Positions 37,201-52,200 of a DNA stretch of 59,488 nucleotides are shown here, piece after piece. A model generated the notes under the pieces. The model saw only the letters and a list, made by a program, of their open reading frames with translations. It did no database searches and was not told the origin of the DNA. The stretch's first letter is position 1. Each line of letters opens with the position of its first letter. Source of the stretch: CAVVYA01 sp964577835 (GTDB lineage: Bacteria > Pseudomonadota > Alphaproteobacteria > SMXQ01); assembly GCA_964577835.1 (NCBI GenBank), contig CAZOBN010000005.1, forward strand, positions 1 to 59,488, read 5' to 3'. The position numbers were made by a program, and so were the translations under genes.

Positions 37201-40200
37201 CCTTCTACGTCTATCTCGACGAATTTCAGAGCTTCACCACGCTCGCCGTCGCCAACATGATCGCGGAGCTTCGAAAGTATGGGATCGCCTTCACGCTTGC
37301 GCACCAATATCTTCATCAACTTGAGGAGGATGTCCGGCACGCCACTCTGGGCAATGCCGGCACAATCATCGCATTCCGAGTCGGACCCGAGGATGCAGCC
37401 TTTCTTGGCAAGGAATTCGCGCCGGCCTTCCACGCCGAAGACCTCCTATCGCTCCCAAATTTTCACATATATCTCAAGCTGATGATCGATGGGATGCCGA
37501 GTCGACCATTTAGCGCAACCACGCTGCCTCCTCTGTAGAAGCTTTCCCGGGATATGCTAGGTTTATTCAATTACCTGTCAGTACGAGCAGGCGCCGAAAC
37601 GGCCGGCCCGGTTTGCGATCGGACGGCTCTTGGTTCAGAGGGCGCTAGTCATGCGCGGTTGCGCTTGCCGGGTTGGCGCCGGTGCGAGGCCGCCGCCCTC
37701 GTCGATGGTGACTCCGCCCCAAAGGTTTCTATTCGGTTGCCTTTCAGGGCGGGAATCTGGTATCTGACTACTACTTTTCTCGTTGTCGACAACAGAAAAT
37801 GTCAGAGATTGCGACGATCCACTTCACTCAAGAGCAGGCCCGCACTCTGACCGGGGTTTCGGCGGAGACAATCCGTCACTGGCGCAAACTCGTGCCCCAC
37901 TTAGCCGGAAAACCAGGCAAATCGGCGCGGTTCACCTTCACCGACGTTATCGGTTTGGCGGTTACGCGCGAGCTGATCGCGACATTCGGCGTGCACATCA
38001 TAAACATCAGCCAGGGTGTCGATGCTCTTTTTCGGAGCCTCTCTGATGCGCGCCCCACCTCTCTTGAGGGCGCCGTCGCGATGGTCACGACCACCGATAC
38101 CTCTCTTATTCCGGCAAGCGACATCATTGAGTGGCGGTTTGCCGGTCCAGCCCTGGCAGTCCCACTTGACCAATTGATCGGGCGACTACGCCGTCAGATG
38201 ATGCCAGTCATTCCCGCCGCAGACCAGGCGACGCTGCCGTTTCTTCCCCGCGTGGTGCGGAGCGGGACATGACGTGTCGGACCGACAATATGCAGCCATG
38301 CTGTCAGCGTGGCACATTCACACAACGAGACGGCCAGCAGCGCGGCTGGCAGCAGACCGCCTCGTCACCTATTGTTTTAGCAATAAGGCAGCACAGGTAA
38401 TTTGCTATGGCACGCGGCGAACTAATGAAAAAGCTGCTGGCAAGTTACGGCCGAGACGAGGAGTTTCGCGCCGTCGCCGAGCAAATTATTATCGAGGAAG
38501 AACAGAAGAATAATCGCGTTCTCGCTCGGTCTTTGCGGCAGACCTTGGAAAGTACTTCTGCGCCTGGGCGGGCCCAGAAGGGTTTGGCCCCACTCATTCC
38601 TTTCCCAGATGCCGCTAGCGATTTTGTCGAGCGGATCGAGCCATCGCACACACATAAAGACATTGTTTTGTCGCCGGCCAATGTCCGTGTTTTCTTGGGA
38701 TTGATGAAGGAATTCCGACGTGCGGACGATATCCGCCGTAAAGGATTGCCCATTCGCTCCAAGCTGTTGTTCTGCGGACCGCCGGGTTGCGGCAAGACGC
38801 TTTGCACGGAGATTTTCGCCGGCGAACTTGGGTTGCCCCTGTTTGTCGTCAAGCTTGAACGCCTGATTTCATCCTATCTGGGTGAGACGGCCTCCAATGT
38901 CCGCAAGATTTTCGAATTTGCGCGCAAACAGCCTTGTGTGCTTTTTCTTGATGAGTTTGACGCGCTAGCCCGTTCGCGCGGCGATAGCAATGAGCACAAT
39001 GAGTTGCGCCGGGTGGTCAATAGTCTACTGATTTTCATCGACCGCATTCAGCCGAAAGGCTTCTTGGTGGCCGCCACAAATTTGGACCAATCGCTCGACG
39101 CGGCGATTTGGCGGCGTTTTGACGAGGTCGTGTGGTTCGACAAGCCGGATCAACCGATGATCCGTCGCTACCTCACGATGAAATTCAAGAACGTGACGGC
39201 CAGCTTCGATCCCCATGCCTTCGTCAAAAAGCTTGAAGGCTATTCCTATGCGGAAATCGAGCGAGTCTGTATCCAGGCGATCAAGTCGGCCGTCATCGAT
39301 CGCCACAAACAGGTCCGCGAGCAGGATTTCGCGATAGCCCTCATGGATGAAGCACGTCGGCGTTCTGGCAGTGCGCGACTGAAGCAGCCCGTCTGAAGGC
39401 GGCAGGGCAATGGCGCGCTACGACCATCTGCGGCTCGTCCGCCTGCCCGAACAACTTGAACGCCGCAAGACGGGTGGTGGTGGACCGCCTCAAGATCGTG
39501 ATCCGGCTCAGCATAGCCAGCGCTTGCGCACGGAACTGGATGAGGCCGTGGCTGTGCAACAACGCCGAAGGCGCCCGGATTACATCAACCCTTCTCTGAT
39601 CCTCCGCGTTCAGATGACCGGCGCGCTTCTCGAACAGGATTGGGAACGGTTGGGCCTCACTGTTCTTTCAAGCGATGCTGACCGTACACTGGTTCTATTC
39701 TCCTCGACGGACGACATGGCCGAATTTCGTCAGCGGCTGGACGCCTATTCGCGAGGCGCATTGGACGGCCAGAGAAACCCTGCCTATGCGGCCTTTATCT
39801 CAACGATAGAAAATATCGGCGCTGTCGAACCGCGCGACCGCATCGGCCTTCGACTGCGTGAAGATGGGTTCAACGATCTTGATGATTTCGTTGATCAACT
39901 TGAGATGCTGCTTGACCTGGAGCTTTGGGATCTCGGCCGGCGAGAATTACGCGAACGAAAGCTTGAACAAATCGTAACCTATGTGGAGGCCCGCGGCGGC
40001 GCAGTTTTCGATCAGTACGTTGGACCATCAATCACCATGCTTCGGGTCAGAGTGACGGGTGCAATCGCCCGAACGCTCCTCGCTATCGAGGATGTAGCTT
40101 CGCTCGACCTGCCGCCCGTCCCCGCCATCACCATGGGCGCGGCGCTCGACCTAGCCTTTGACCAGTTGCCGGAAATGACCCCTCTCGGCGAAGACGCTCC

Positions 40201-43200
40201 CGTCATCGGCATCATCGACAGTGGTGTCAACGCACATCCGTTGATTGATGATATTTTCCTCGGCGCGATTGGCGTTCCAGCCGCGCTTGGCGTCGCCGAC
40301 GATTGGGGGCATGGCACGCGCGTTGGCGGGGTCGCGGTCTTCGGCGACCTTCGTGCCCAACTTGCGAGCGGCGTACTCCAACGTGGAGCGCGATTGTGCT
40401 CAGCCAAGGTTGTCAATGAACAGGGCCGCTTCGACGACCGCCGGCTAGTTCCCTCGCAAATGCGCGAGGCGATCACCACGCTGAATGAGCGTTACGGTTG
40501 CCGCATCTTCGTGATCGCGCTTGGCGACAGTAAACAGCCGTACAAAGGGGGCAAGGTCGGGACGTGGGCGGCGACCCTCGATGAGCTCGCACGCGAACTC
40601 GATGTCCTCGTTCTGGTTGCCGCGGGCAATCGCTATCCTCGCAGTGGCAACCGGCTTGAACAGGCGGTGACCGAATATCCCGGCTATCTCACCGAGGACA
40701 GCAATCGCTTCTTCGAGCCAGCAGGCGCGTTGAACGTCGTCACGGTCGGGGCGCTCGCAAATGGCGAAGGGATCGACGCAGCACTGGCGGAGCATGTCCA
40801 TGTGCGATCCATCACCCGACCCTCTGAACCTGCTCCCTTTACTCGGATTGGCCCTGGAGTCGGAGGTGCGACCAAGCCTGATGTCGTGGACTTTGGCGGC
40901 ACAATGATTTTCGATCCAGTAGTGCAGCGCCTCAGAGGTGGAGATGATGTGGCCGCGGCCGGCGTATTAACCCTTCATCATGAGCCTATTCATCAGCTTT
41001 TTACGACCGCCTCGGGGACGTCTTATGCCACACCGCTCGTTGCATTTAAGGCCAGCCAAATTCTAACGCTTCTACCCACGGCGTCCGCCAATTTGGTGCG
41101 AGCGCTATTGGCAGGTGCGGCAGATATTCCGGCGCCAGCACAGGAACGCCTCGTAGGCCTCGGCGACGAGGCCGTGCGGGCGATTTGCGGTCACGGCCAC
41201 GTCGACCTGGAGCGCGCCGCGTATTCTGACGATGCACGAGTTGTACTCTATGCCGAGGACGAACTGCCGGTCGATCATTTCGCTGTGTACGAGATCCCAA
41301 TCCCAGAGATCTTCCAATCCGAAGCCGGTCGTCGCATCATTAGAGTGTCCCTGGCTTATGACCCACCGGTCCGCCACACCCGTGCCGACTACGCCGGCCT
41401 TGGAATGAGTTTTCGACTGGTACGCGGGTGCGAGGCCGGGTTGATCTTCGAGCATTTCCGTCGACGCGATGCTGCGGAAGGTAAGTTTCCGGAAATAGCG
41501 GCGCGTTACAATTGCAGTCTTCGGCCGGGCCCGCAGCTTCGCGAGAGAGCCACGCTGCAAAGCGCGTCAGTGTCATTCAAGCGGGACGTCGCCAGCTACG
41601 GTGACCGCTACTATCTCGTCGTCCGTTGCGAGGGCGGGTGGGCAAGCGGTGTCGTCAATCGCCAGCGCTTCGCCGTCGTTGTCCAGCTTGAGCACGAAGC
41701 GCAGATCCAACTCTATCAGCGGGTCCGCATTCGGTTGAACGCCTAAAGAGCGCTATCATCATGCTCCCGCTCTTATTGATAATGGAGCCGTAAGAGTTGA
41801 CGCCTCGCAGTCGCCCTACGTCTATCCGCTAAACATAGTTTTTGACGGTTCGGTGCGTCCAGCGCTATTGTCCTGTCCGACGAAGCGGTCAAAGAATTCA
41901 AAACCATCGCCAAAGAAGAGTACGGCGAAGAACTCTCTGACGCGGACGCACGCATCAGAGCAACTCGTCTTATGCTGCTCGGGGAGTTGATCTATCGTCC
42001 TCTTCCGGAGGAGCAACCTGCTCCGCAATTCGGTCCTGCTCCTGCAGCCGCTTCAGCAATCCAAACAACTCCAGAAACTTCGGAGATCCCGATCAAACCA
42101 CATTGTTCGCATAGTTCGCACGGCGTCCAACTCACTCAGCTAGTGATCAGAACCGGTGCATTGGCGCGATCAAAAGGGGGTAACGGGTGGAAGGTAGGAA
42201 AGGTGTATCGCCTTCCTCACCCGCCTAATCGTGATTGTTCATCAGTCAGAACTTGCTTTATGCCGCGGCAATGTCGCTCGTGATCCTACGATGCTACCCA
42301 TAATGGAGCGCCGCCGAGTTTTGATCAAAAACCCTATACCGAGGGCTGTGAGGAGCACTGGGACCGAGGATGGCTCCGACACTGTAGAGAAGCTGGTAAG
42401 CTCGCCGACCACGAACCCGTCGCTCGAGAATGTGATGCCAATGGAAAATTCCTCGGCGTCGGGCAGTGGTAGCCCCGAAACATAGTCGAGCAGGAAAAAG
42501 CGAAAATCGCTCACGCCTGGTTGACCGAAACTGTAGCTATCCAGCTCATTGAAAACTCCAAGGTGAATCCAAGTCCCGTCGAGAAATGTTTCCAACCGGA
42601 AGAGTGCTTCAGATCCCAGTAAGAAGGGGAATGTAATAGTGTCAATCAGCGGGCTCCCATCTTCAACTTTGAACATGTAACCATCGACGCCGCCTGGGTC
42701 GAGAACATAGTTTATTCCCAGGTGGGCCAAGGTAGTTACTAACAGAGCGTGAGGGCTGACCACCCCAATAATTGCGCCGGTTATGAGGACCGTTGCCGCC
42801 GTGGGGCCGACATCGGTTGTCACTCTTTCCTCCATTTGTCCAATGATAGTATCCATGAAGTGCATCGGTTTGAACGTCATTAGAGGATCAAGGGCAATTA
42901 GAAGGTGAGGATAAGGAGCGATCTTCGTGATGGTTTGCGTTTCCGCAAGCGGCTGGCCAACCGTCGATACCAAGTCACCGTAAACACGATAGTTCGTTAG
43001 ATCCGAGCCAGGTGTGGGACTGCGAATGAGATCGAGTCGATCTTTCAATTCATCGTCGTTTATTAGAGAGCCGGGACCCGGCGCGTTAAATGACACAGTA
43101 CGTACCCCGGCGGTGTGGCCAATCATTTGAGCGACGGCCCCTCCGAGCGAATGTCCTGTGACGGTAATATCCGCAGTCGCGTAGCTCGAATACGCTAAGT

Positions 43201-46200
43201 CATTTTTTAGTTTAACAAGAACATCGACAGCGTTGCTGACCTGCGCTTTCATTGCATCGTTCGGCACTCCCGTGGCGAATGAAGCGTCGGCAATTATGTC
43301 TTGCGCATCATCGGTCCCTGCGATGGCAAACACGACCTGCGTGCGGGAATTATTCGAATACACGCGTGTCTCAAACCCCACTCCCTGGCGGCGCAGTTCC
43401 GCAATTTCCGAGTAGCCCGACGCACGGATTGCTTCTTCCGCGTCGGGCGCTCCGTCCCGGCGCGAGGTTGCCGGTGGGCGCCCGTATGCCGCCTTGGCAA
43501 ACTGGGTTAGTTCGCTATCGCTTGGAGGTGCGTCCGTCGGCGGTAGGACCAAAGGCCGCGTTGTATGCTGTCGGAAGCTTCTAGAGGCACGTTCTAAATT
43601 ACCGGCACGGTCCTTTTCCGCTGAACCTATGTGAATGTCGTAGTTGCGTGAAGGCGTAAGGAATCCTGAGGGCACGGTAAAGGATGGATTTGTCGTGGAT
43701 GACGCATCGTAGATATGCATTCCCGTCTCGGCATCCGAGATGCGAACCTCGTAAATGTTGGCACCAGGTATCTTCGCCCAAGAGATAGTTGGTGTAAGGC
43801 TTGGACCGGTTATCCGTACGCTAGCCCGCGCCAGCGGAGCTGTGCTCGACAGGAAGTGCGTTACTCGTGTCGCAGACTCGCCTTGAGCGTTGAGGACCGA
43901 GATCTCATAGCGGCCGGTCCTAGAACCATCTGGCACCGAACTATATTCGAGATCCCGGAAATAAGGAGCGAATGTGGGGGTCGAAGGAGATTCCCAGGGA
44001 ATAGGTCCCGCTCCTTGATAAGGAAGATCGAATATCCGCCCAGTCGCCGTATGCCGGGCACGAACACCAACGATGTTCCCCGGAACGCCAAGTGGATCAT
44101 TGACGCCTGAGTCGATGTGGAGGCTCAGCTGGCCACTTGGCCCTGCAAACACGCGGTCTTCGAGGGAGACTGATGTATATGAGAGCTGCGGTATGGCCCT
44201 CGCTAGCTCGACCAATGCGATTTGATAGAGGGCCGAAACGGACAAGACCCGTAACGCCCAATGAAAAGCGCGTCGCATGTTGGCCCCCTGTCACCTGCCC
44301 GCATGTATTTATGCAATTGTCATGCCGACAGGAGCGTTGAAGGACATCAATAAGTTAGGCCTAACCGAGGGCACTTACTGTCGGTGTGGCCTACAAGGTT
44401 GTAAGAATTGGCGACTCGTGATTACATTAAAGGCTGGGCGCTACTTTACTTGTACTGAGTACCGAGTTTGCGCAACCCAGTGTATGTATATGCACATCTT
44501 GAAATTCGGAATTTTTCTCACAGTATTCGGTGTTATTGGCATAGTTGTCGCGTTTGTTATCTGGAATCGGAGCGCCCACCATCAGGATAAGATTGTTTAC
44601 GCTGCGCAATGTCACGATGATGCTTCCATTTCGTTGCATCTGACGGTGGATCATGCCGCGTTTGTGGGTAGCTTCATTGCCTACAGTCTCGATTTTAATT
44701 CCGGGTCCGCACCAAGAAGGCTGTATAGCGTGGCGCCTCCGCATCTTTACGACATAAAGAGAACCAATGATTTTGAGCCGCTGCCTGTCACGGCGCAGAT
44801 GCCCATGCAGGTGTTTGAACTTCCGGATGAGAGCCGGCGTGATCAGTGGAAACGCGGCAATCCGCCATTAATGAATATCTTTTTAGACCCGGCAAAGTAT
44901 TCCCACTCCGACTTCGATGTAATTGAAAAGTGTCTTGCCCAGAATCTATCGGCCCTCAATGAAGCTCTGCGCGCGCTGCGCTCCAAATTGAGCATAGAAG
45001 ACCGCCACCTTTATTACACGCTCCGGCTCGGAGGGATTGTCTATGGTGATCCGCCATATAACGATCCGTCGTACATTGCCACCATACGAGCGATAAGGGG
45101 AGAGGCTGAATATCAGCAAATGAAAAACCTCCCGACTTCAGGGTTTCTGACTTTACTTCCGGGACAAGGAGCGGCTGGAACCTTGAATGGGATTCAGATC
45201 GTACTTTTCAATGTCGATGGTAAATACATTACGGTGTCAGAAGCTGGGGCAGACCCAATCCCCGTCACTACGAGCAAAAATATCGCTCCCTACTTCATTA
45301 ATGTGCACCAGCGTCATAAAGAGGGTTCTATTACGGTAGAAATCGGTGAGTATTCTTCACAATGACTCATCATGAATGCCTAACGTCGCTCAAGCATAGG
45401 CAAACCACCCTCAGCCCTACTGAGGTCCTACGATTCCCATATTCATCGAGCGAAGCGAACAGCCAGCGACAGAAAACACGAACGACGAACACGAAGCGTG
45501 AGCTGAGACGACGTCGACAGCCGTCATCCCAGACGTGCTCTATAAGCCACGCATTTCCACCGCTTGTGCTCCAGTGGACCCGCTGTACACTGGAGCGAGA
45601 CAAGTATGATGTTGTCCGATGAAGCGGTCAAAGAATTCCAACCATCGCCAAAGAAGAGTACGGCGAAGAACTCTCTGACGTCGACGCACGTATCCGAGCA
45701 ACCCGTCTTATGCTGCTCGGCGGGCTATGAAACCGTCGTCTCCGTGTGAAGGTAGTTCTGATAGTTTGCTATGAGAGAGCTAGCGAAATGCACTGCGGGT
45801 ATTCACCTCCATGCCTTGGTGCGTAGAAGAGCTGGATACACTGAAGCCACGCCCTATGATGCTCCACCCGCTTTACCAGCTCTCCATGAGAATCGAGCAG
45901 AGCCAAGCCGCATTCTTATCGCTCCGCTCCTGCGTCATTCTTCCACTCTATCGACTTGGGCCAGGGAGCGCATGGCGCAGTGATATGCCGGCGCAGAGAT
46001 TCCCCCTGGCCCATCCACAAGGGTTTTGCCCCATGCCAATCTGGCAAAAAACCTCTTCTTGTGAGCGGCACCCCGCGCACTGACAATGGCGGCAGACTGA
46101 TCTTCACAGTCGCCGTAGCACTACGGCAGGCCGTCGGGCGCCATGCCCACACGGATTCGCCGTCGCTACTCAAACCATAGCTGTCTCGTCCTACCGTATC

Positions 46201-49200
46201 GGAGGGCTCCAACTCTCTGTGCCGGGGCAGCGCGTCTTTTTCCAATCAACTCACAGGAGGCCAACATGGAAGAATCGATCCGATTCATTCCGCTCTCGAA
46301 GCTCGTCCAGTCGGATGCCAATGTGCGGAAGACGGAGCCCGAGGCGGGGCTCGACGAGCTTGTCGCGAGCATCGCAACACACGGCCTGCTGCAGAACCTC
46401 ACGGTTCGTGCGGTACGAAAGGCGAATGGCAAACCCTCCGGCACCTTCGAGGTGATCGCAGGAAGCCGCCGGCTCGGAGCCCTTACCCGCCTTATCAAAA
46501 TGAAGCGCATCACCCAGAACTTCGCTGTTCCCTGCCATGTCCTTGAGGAGGGTAATGCGGTCGAGGTTTCGCTTGCCGAGAACGTGGTGCGTGCGCCGCT
46601 TCACCCCGCCGATCAGTTCGCGGCGTTCGCGGCCCTACATCGCGGGGGCGTCGGCGCCGACGAGATTGCCGGCCGGTTCGGCATCAGCCCGCGTCTCGTC
46701 GAGCAGCGCCTCAAGCTCGCCTGCGTCAGCCCCCGCCTCATTGCGCTGTATCGCGAAGGGGGTATGACACTTGAGCAGCTCATGGCTTTTACCATAAGCG
46801 ACGACCATGAGGCTCAAGAGCGGACCTGGTTCGACAGTCCACTGCATGGCCGAGAGCCGCATACCATCCGCCGGGCGCTTACCAAGACCTTGGTCGAGGG
46901 AAACGATCGGCTTGCTCGCTTCGTTGGCGCCGAGGCCTACGAGGCGGCAGGAGGGGTCATCGTCCGAGACCTGTTTCAGACGGATGACCAAGGCTACTTC
47001 ACGGATAGCGAACTCCTTGACCGGCTTGTGAACGAGAAACTCCAAAACGCCACCGAGGAGGTCAAAGCCGAAGGCTGGGCCTGGGTCGAGGTTCTGCCGG
47101 AAATGGACTACACCTACCTTGCCGGGATGGGGCGGGTACGTCCGGCTCCCGTCCCTCTCTCCGACGATGTTCAAGCTACGCTCACCGGCCTCGCCGAGCG
47201 CTACGACGCTCTCGTTGAGGAGCACGGAGACAATCCGCCCGAAGAGGCGGCAGAGGAACTTGAGCGCCTTTCGACCGAGATCGACACGATCTCCGAGGAA
47301 GGCAGGGCGTGGTCGGCGGAGGACAAGGCCAAAGCCGGCGTGCTCATTACGCTCGACTATGAGGGAGCGCTCCACATGGAACGGGGACTCCTCAAGCCGG
47401 AAGACCGGAAGAAGGAGAAACGGAAAAGCGAGGCAAGCGGGAATGATGGGGACAGCCAGCCGGAGCCGGGAAATTCAGAACTGCCCGACACCCTCATAGC
47501 TGACCTCACCGCACATCGCACGGCCGCTCTTCAGGCAACGCTTGCAGAGAAACCGGAGCTTGCCCTTACCGCGCTCCTGTACACCCTGGCGCTCCGCACG
47601 TTCTACGCTCCCCGAGGCGAAACCTGCATTGACGTCCGTCTCACGGCCGTCAATCTCGGATCGTTCGCCCCCGGGATCGGCGAGAGCAAAGCCGCGGAAG
47701 CCTTCGCACGTCATCACCAGGCGTGGGTTTCTAGACTTCCGAAAGAAGAGGATCTGTGGTCATGGCTTGCGGAGCAGGAGATGGAAACGAAGCTTTCTCT
47801 GCTTGCCTGCTGTACTGCAACAGCGGTCAACGCTGTCGATCGCAGGCGTCCTCCATACCACGACGAGGAGCGTCTGAAGCAAGCCGACCTCTTCGCCGCC
47901 GCCGCGTCGCTTGATATGAGCGCGTGGTGGGAGCCGACCAAGGACCGCTTCCTCGATCGAGTCTCAAAGGCACAGATACTCAAGGCTGTCGCCGAAGGAG
48001 TCTCGCAGGAGGCGGCGGACAGCATGACCGGCCTCAAAAAAGCGGCCATGATCTGTCGAGCTGAAGAGTTGCTCGTTCCGGCGCGGTGGCTGCCGGTACC
48101 GCTTCGCCTGATACCGGCTGCGCGGGATGCTAGCGACGAAGCATAGGAAACATAATGTACCCTCGGGGCCAGTTCGCTGGCCCCTTTTTGTTGGTGACAG
48201 AAAAGCCTTCCCAAAAACGAGATCAGAGACTGGAGCGATCAGCCTAATGCGAGCGAGTGCCACGCCCAGCGCTGTTTCTGCCGTGTACGTAAAATTAGGT
48301 GTGTTCCACGACGATACAACAAGAACTCACCCAATCAGAATGGCTGACGCGCCATTTTTGACCGCAGCTCTCCGAGCGTGCGGACCACGGTCTGGCGCGC
48401 ATCCTGAAGAATGTTTGCCGTCTCGGGCTCAAATTACCCGAAGGCTTTGCCGATTTGCAGGTCAGACGAATGGATGAATTTCATGGGTGCTTACCCGCGC
48501 TAGGTCTCCGGGAATAAACGGGGGAACAGGATGTCGAGCGTCTCAATGGGAAAGCGAAGCGACACCGGTCCTTTCGGAGTTTCCGACGCAAGAAGGCCGG
48601 CGGCGATCACATCATTGAGAGCGCGTCGTGCGGTTCGTTCGGGCAAACCGGTGATGCGCGGCACTTCCCCGCGCTCGAATTCTCCGCGAATGAGCGCTTC
48701 TTCCAGCAACCGGGCAGATTCCGGCTTCAGCTTTTCGCTGCGCTCGACGTAGGCGCGAAGCCGTCGCGCCAAAGTATCAAGTTCGAGGAGGCTCGACATG
48801 AAGGTGACCTGATCGAGACACACGCGCAAGAACCACAAGATGAACTCGGTCAGCGCACGCTGCGAGAGGTTTCCGCGGCCGTCGAGATCGCCCTGCCGGG
48901 GTGTGTCCGCGTGGTCCATCATCCGCTTGTAATCGCCCCGGCTTTCCAGGCCGCGCGCAAGCCCGCGGGAAATCGACCACAATCCGTGAGCGCCAATGCC
49001 CGCGATATGTGCCATGCCGTGGCTCATGAGCCGGCTGACACGGCCATTCCCGTCCGGGAACGGATGAATGTAGTTGAACCGGTGGTGCGCGGCCGGAATG
49101 GCTAAGATACGGGCGGCTTTGCCCAATCGGTCAAAACGGTAGCGGTCTGCAAAATAGGTCATGAATTCCGCAACGCGGTGACTGGAAGGCGGGTGGTGCC

Positions 49201-52200
49201 TGCCGACCGCCACGTCGTGTTCCAGGCGTGAGCGCCACGCACCCGGCTCCATCATGAACTCGCAGCCGTCACCGCGAATGCGGAGCATCTCCCATGGCGC
49301 ATCGCGATAAAATTCGCGATGAAGCCAAAGGATGAAGTCGACCGAAGCCGGTTCCCGCAAACGGTCTTCGGCGTACATAAGATCCACTTCGGCTTGGACG
49401 CGCACATGCGCCGCCGCCTCCATCTGTAGGTTGCGGCGCTCTTGATCGTTATCGAACTGTCCGGCGAGCGCGCGCTCGATGTCTTTGGGTCGGGTGTTAT
49501 GCCCCTCGATGAGGTTGCTGTAGTAGCTGTTCATAATCTGCACGAGGGCGGCGAGATTGGCCGCCGTGCGCGGATGCAAGGTGTGGCCCAACTTGGCCGA
49601 TACCGCCGCAAGTTCGGCGATGACATCGGAGATGGGTTCCGGCACCTCTTCGAGGCGTGCGGGCTCGATGCGCTGAATGCTTTCAGTCATCTGGTCTTTG
49701 GCCAATTTTAGATTTTAATAACATGATGAAATTAAATGAAAAATGATAGATATTTCAGCTCATTTGGCCGATCTACCGGCCGATCTTGGCTCGACCTACG
49801 GCCTGGCACTATGGCCGATCTTACAGGCTTGTAATATACTGAAAAAAGAGATCATTTTTCCGTCGAAACGATTATTGGCCGATCCATTAGCCGATCTGTC
49901 GCAATGGTACAAACCAGCTCGCTGGGTACAACTTCTTCGATATTCTTCAAAGTGGCTTACCGGAATCGGCACCTCGCTTTTGCTCTAGCGGGCAGGCCCA
50001 AATGCGCAGGGGGTGACGTTGCACAATCAGCTATATCGGCCATGGTCGAACCCGACGGTGCCTGCGGCCGCGAAGAGATGAAAGTGAGCGGACCATTGCG
50101 GGCAAACAATTCTGAACCGCTCCGCGAGGCAGCAATTGCCGGGATTGGGTTGATTCTGATGCCAACATGGCTGATCGGTGGCGACCTCGGGCAAGTCAGT
50201 TCGACGGATGATCGGCTTAGTGTCGATCCACGATGATTCCGAATCGGCGCACTTACTCCTCATGCACCCGCTTACGTTCAGCAGTAACATGAGCGGTAAT
50301 GACAGCGAGCAGCTGTCTTAGTCGCGACATGTCAGTTCGAGGAGTGTCACGGCACGGTGCACCATAGAGGACACGTTCCCGATTCGCGATCTCCTGGAAG
50401 GGCGAGCGCAGCGCAACCACAACGTTCTTGCCTTTGACCGTGAGGTTCGAGGTGGCTTTGTGGACCAACACGCGCTTTTCCTCGGGAATCGCCGTTTCAT
50501 AGCTCAACAGCAGGCTCTCCGCGAGTTCGAGGTACGGGAGCACCTGTGCCGCCGAATCGGCCTTCTGTTCGAACTCTCGCAAACGCTCCTCTAGGGCTTT
50601 CCGCTCCATGAGGAGCGACTGCTTCTTCTCCTCGAAGAGTGGGGCCTCGACCGCGCTTGTCAGGTACGCGTCGAGGAGCCGTGACAGCCGCGCTTCCACG
50701 CCGTCGAGGCTGAGCCGAGTCGCGCGCATCATATCTTCCTGCGTCTTCTGCCATATCGTCTCGTCCGTATGCGCAAGCTCCCGTAGCCCCGCTGTTTCTT
50801 CTGGTGTGAGCACCACCTTCGCAAAGGTACTCTCAAGCGCTTCTTCCACCCGATTTTCCCGAAGACATACCGAATGGCAGCTTCTGGTGTGGCAGCGGTA
50901 GTAAACATGGCCCTTCTGTCTTTCGCCGATGAGCGCATAGCGGCAGGTGCCACAGCGAATCATCCGTCGGAACACGAACGCATGCGTCGCGGTCCTCCCT
51001 TGGGCCTTCCCCGAAAGCACAGCCTGCACTTGCTCGAAGAGGGAAACGGAAACGATAGGTTCATGCACTCCCGAAAACGTCTGTCCGTTCCGCTTGATGC
51101 GGATGAGGCCAACGTAGAAGGAATCGTGGAGTATCTCAGAGAGGCGATTGGCGGTGACCCTCCCGCCAGCGGTGCTCCGCAATCCGAGGCCATAGAGTGT
51201 GTCGCTTAGGACGTGGAGGCTATATGCACCGGTGCTGTAAAGCTCGAAAGCTTTGCGAATGAGTAGCGCTCGATCCGGGTCGGGCACCTTGGGATTACCC
51301 CCGCCGCGGTTGAGGTACCCGAGAGGTGCCGGCAAGGGGTAGAGGCCCTGTTTCAGCCTGCCGTAGATACCCTTTTTCACTTCGTCGCGGAGATTTCGAA
51401 TGTAGTCGGCGGCGATGACCGCCTGGAGGTCAGCGGCGAGTGCGCCGCTTCGAGAGGTGAGATCGAGGCTCTCATGGGCGAACAGCACGTCGATGCCGCG
51501 GTCCGTAAGATCGCGAAGATTTGCCCAATCCTTGAGGTTCCGGGCGCCTCGATCGATTTTATGGAGAACGACGCCCGAGACGGTGCGTCGTTCAAGAAGT
51601 CGAAGCATCCGGGAAAACTCCCGTCGGCCGACTTTCGCGGCCGTCTGCATCTCTTCAAACCAAGCGATGATGTGAAGCCCGTGCCGCGCCGCATAGGCGG
51701 TAATCGCATCGCGTTGCTCCCCAAGCGAAGATCCTTTCTCTCCTTGTCTTACAGTTGATACCCGGACGTATGCGTAGACTTCCTTCATATAGTTAGTTCA
51801 TTGTTCGATGGAATCGTATCAAACGAATCTGATTCTGGCGAATCGCGAAGCGCTTCCGTCCTCAACCGTTCATGGATGCGGCGAACGACGGCGAGGTATT
51901 CCCTTACTGTTTCGCAGGCGGCCTGAAGCTCCTCTGGTGTTGCTTCGGGCATAAGATTCCGGATGAAGGCGGGGGTTTCTACCCGCCCGTTGTGGTCGTG
52001 CTCCATAGACGCCAGAAAGCATACCGCCGCCGTCGGTAGCGCCGTAGAAGTGGCGCATATCCTGTCAAGCACATTTCACTGCCTACAGGACGACGCGGAT
52101 CCTCGATATTCTGCGTTCATGCACGACAAGCGCGCTATGGAGAACGACAACCAGAAGCCGCGTGCTACTCCTACGGTATCCGCCGCCTGGGATGACGGGA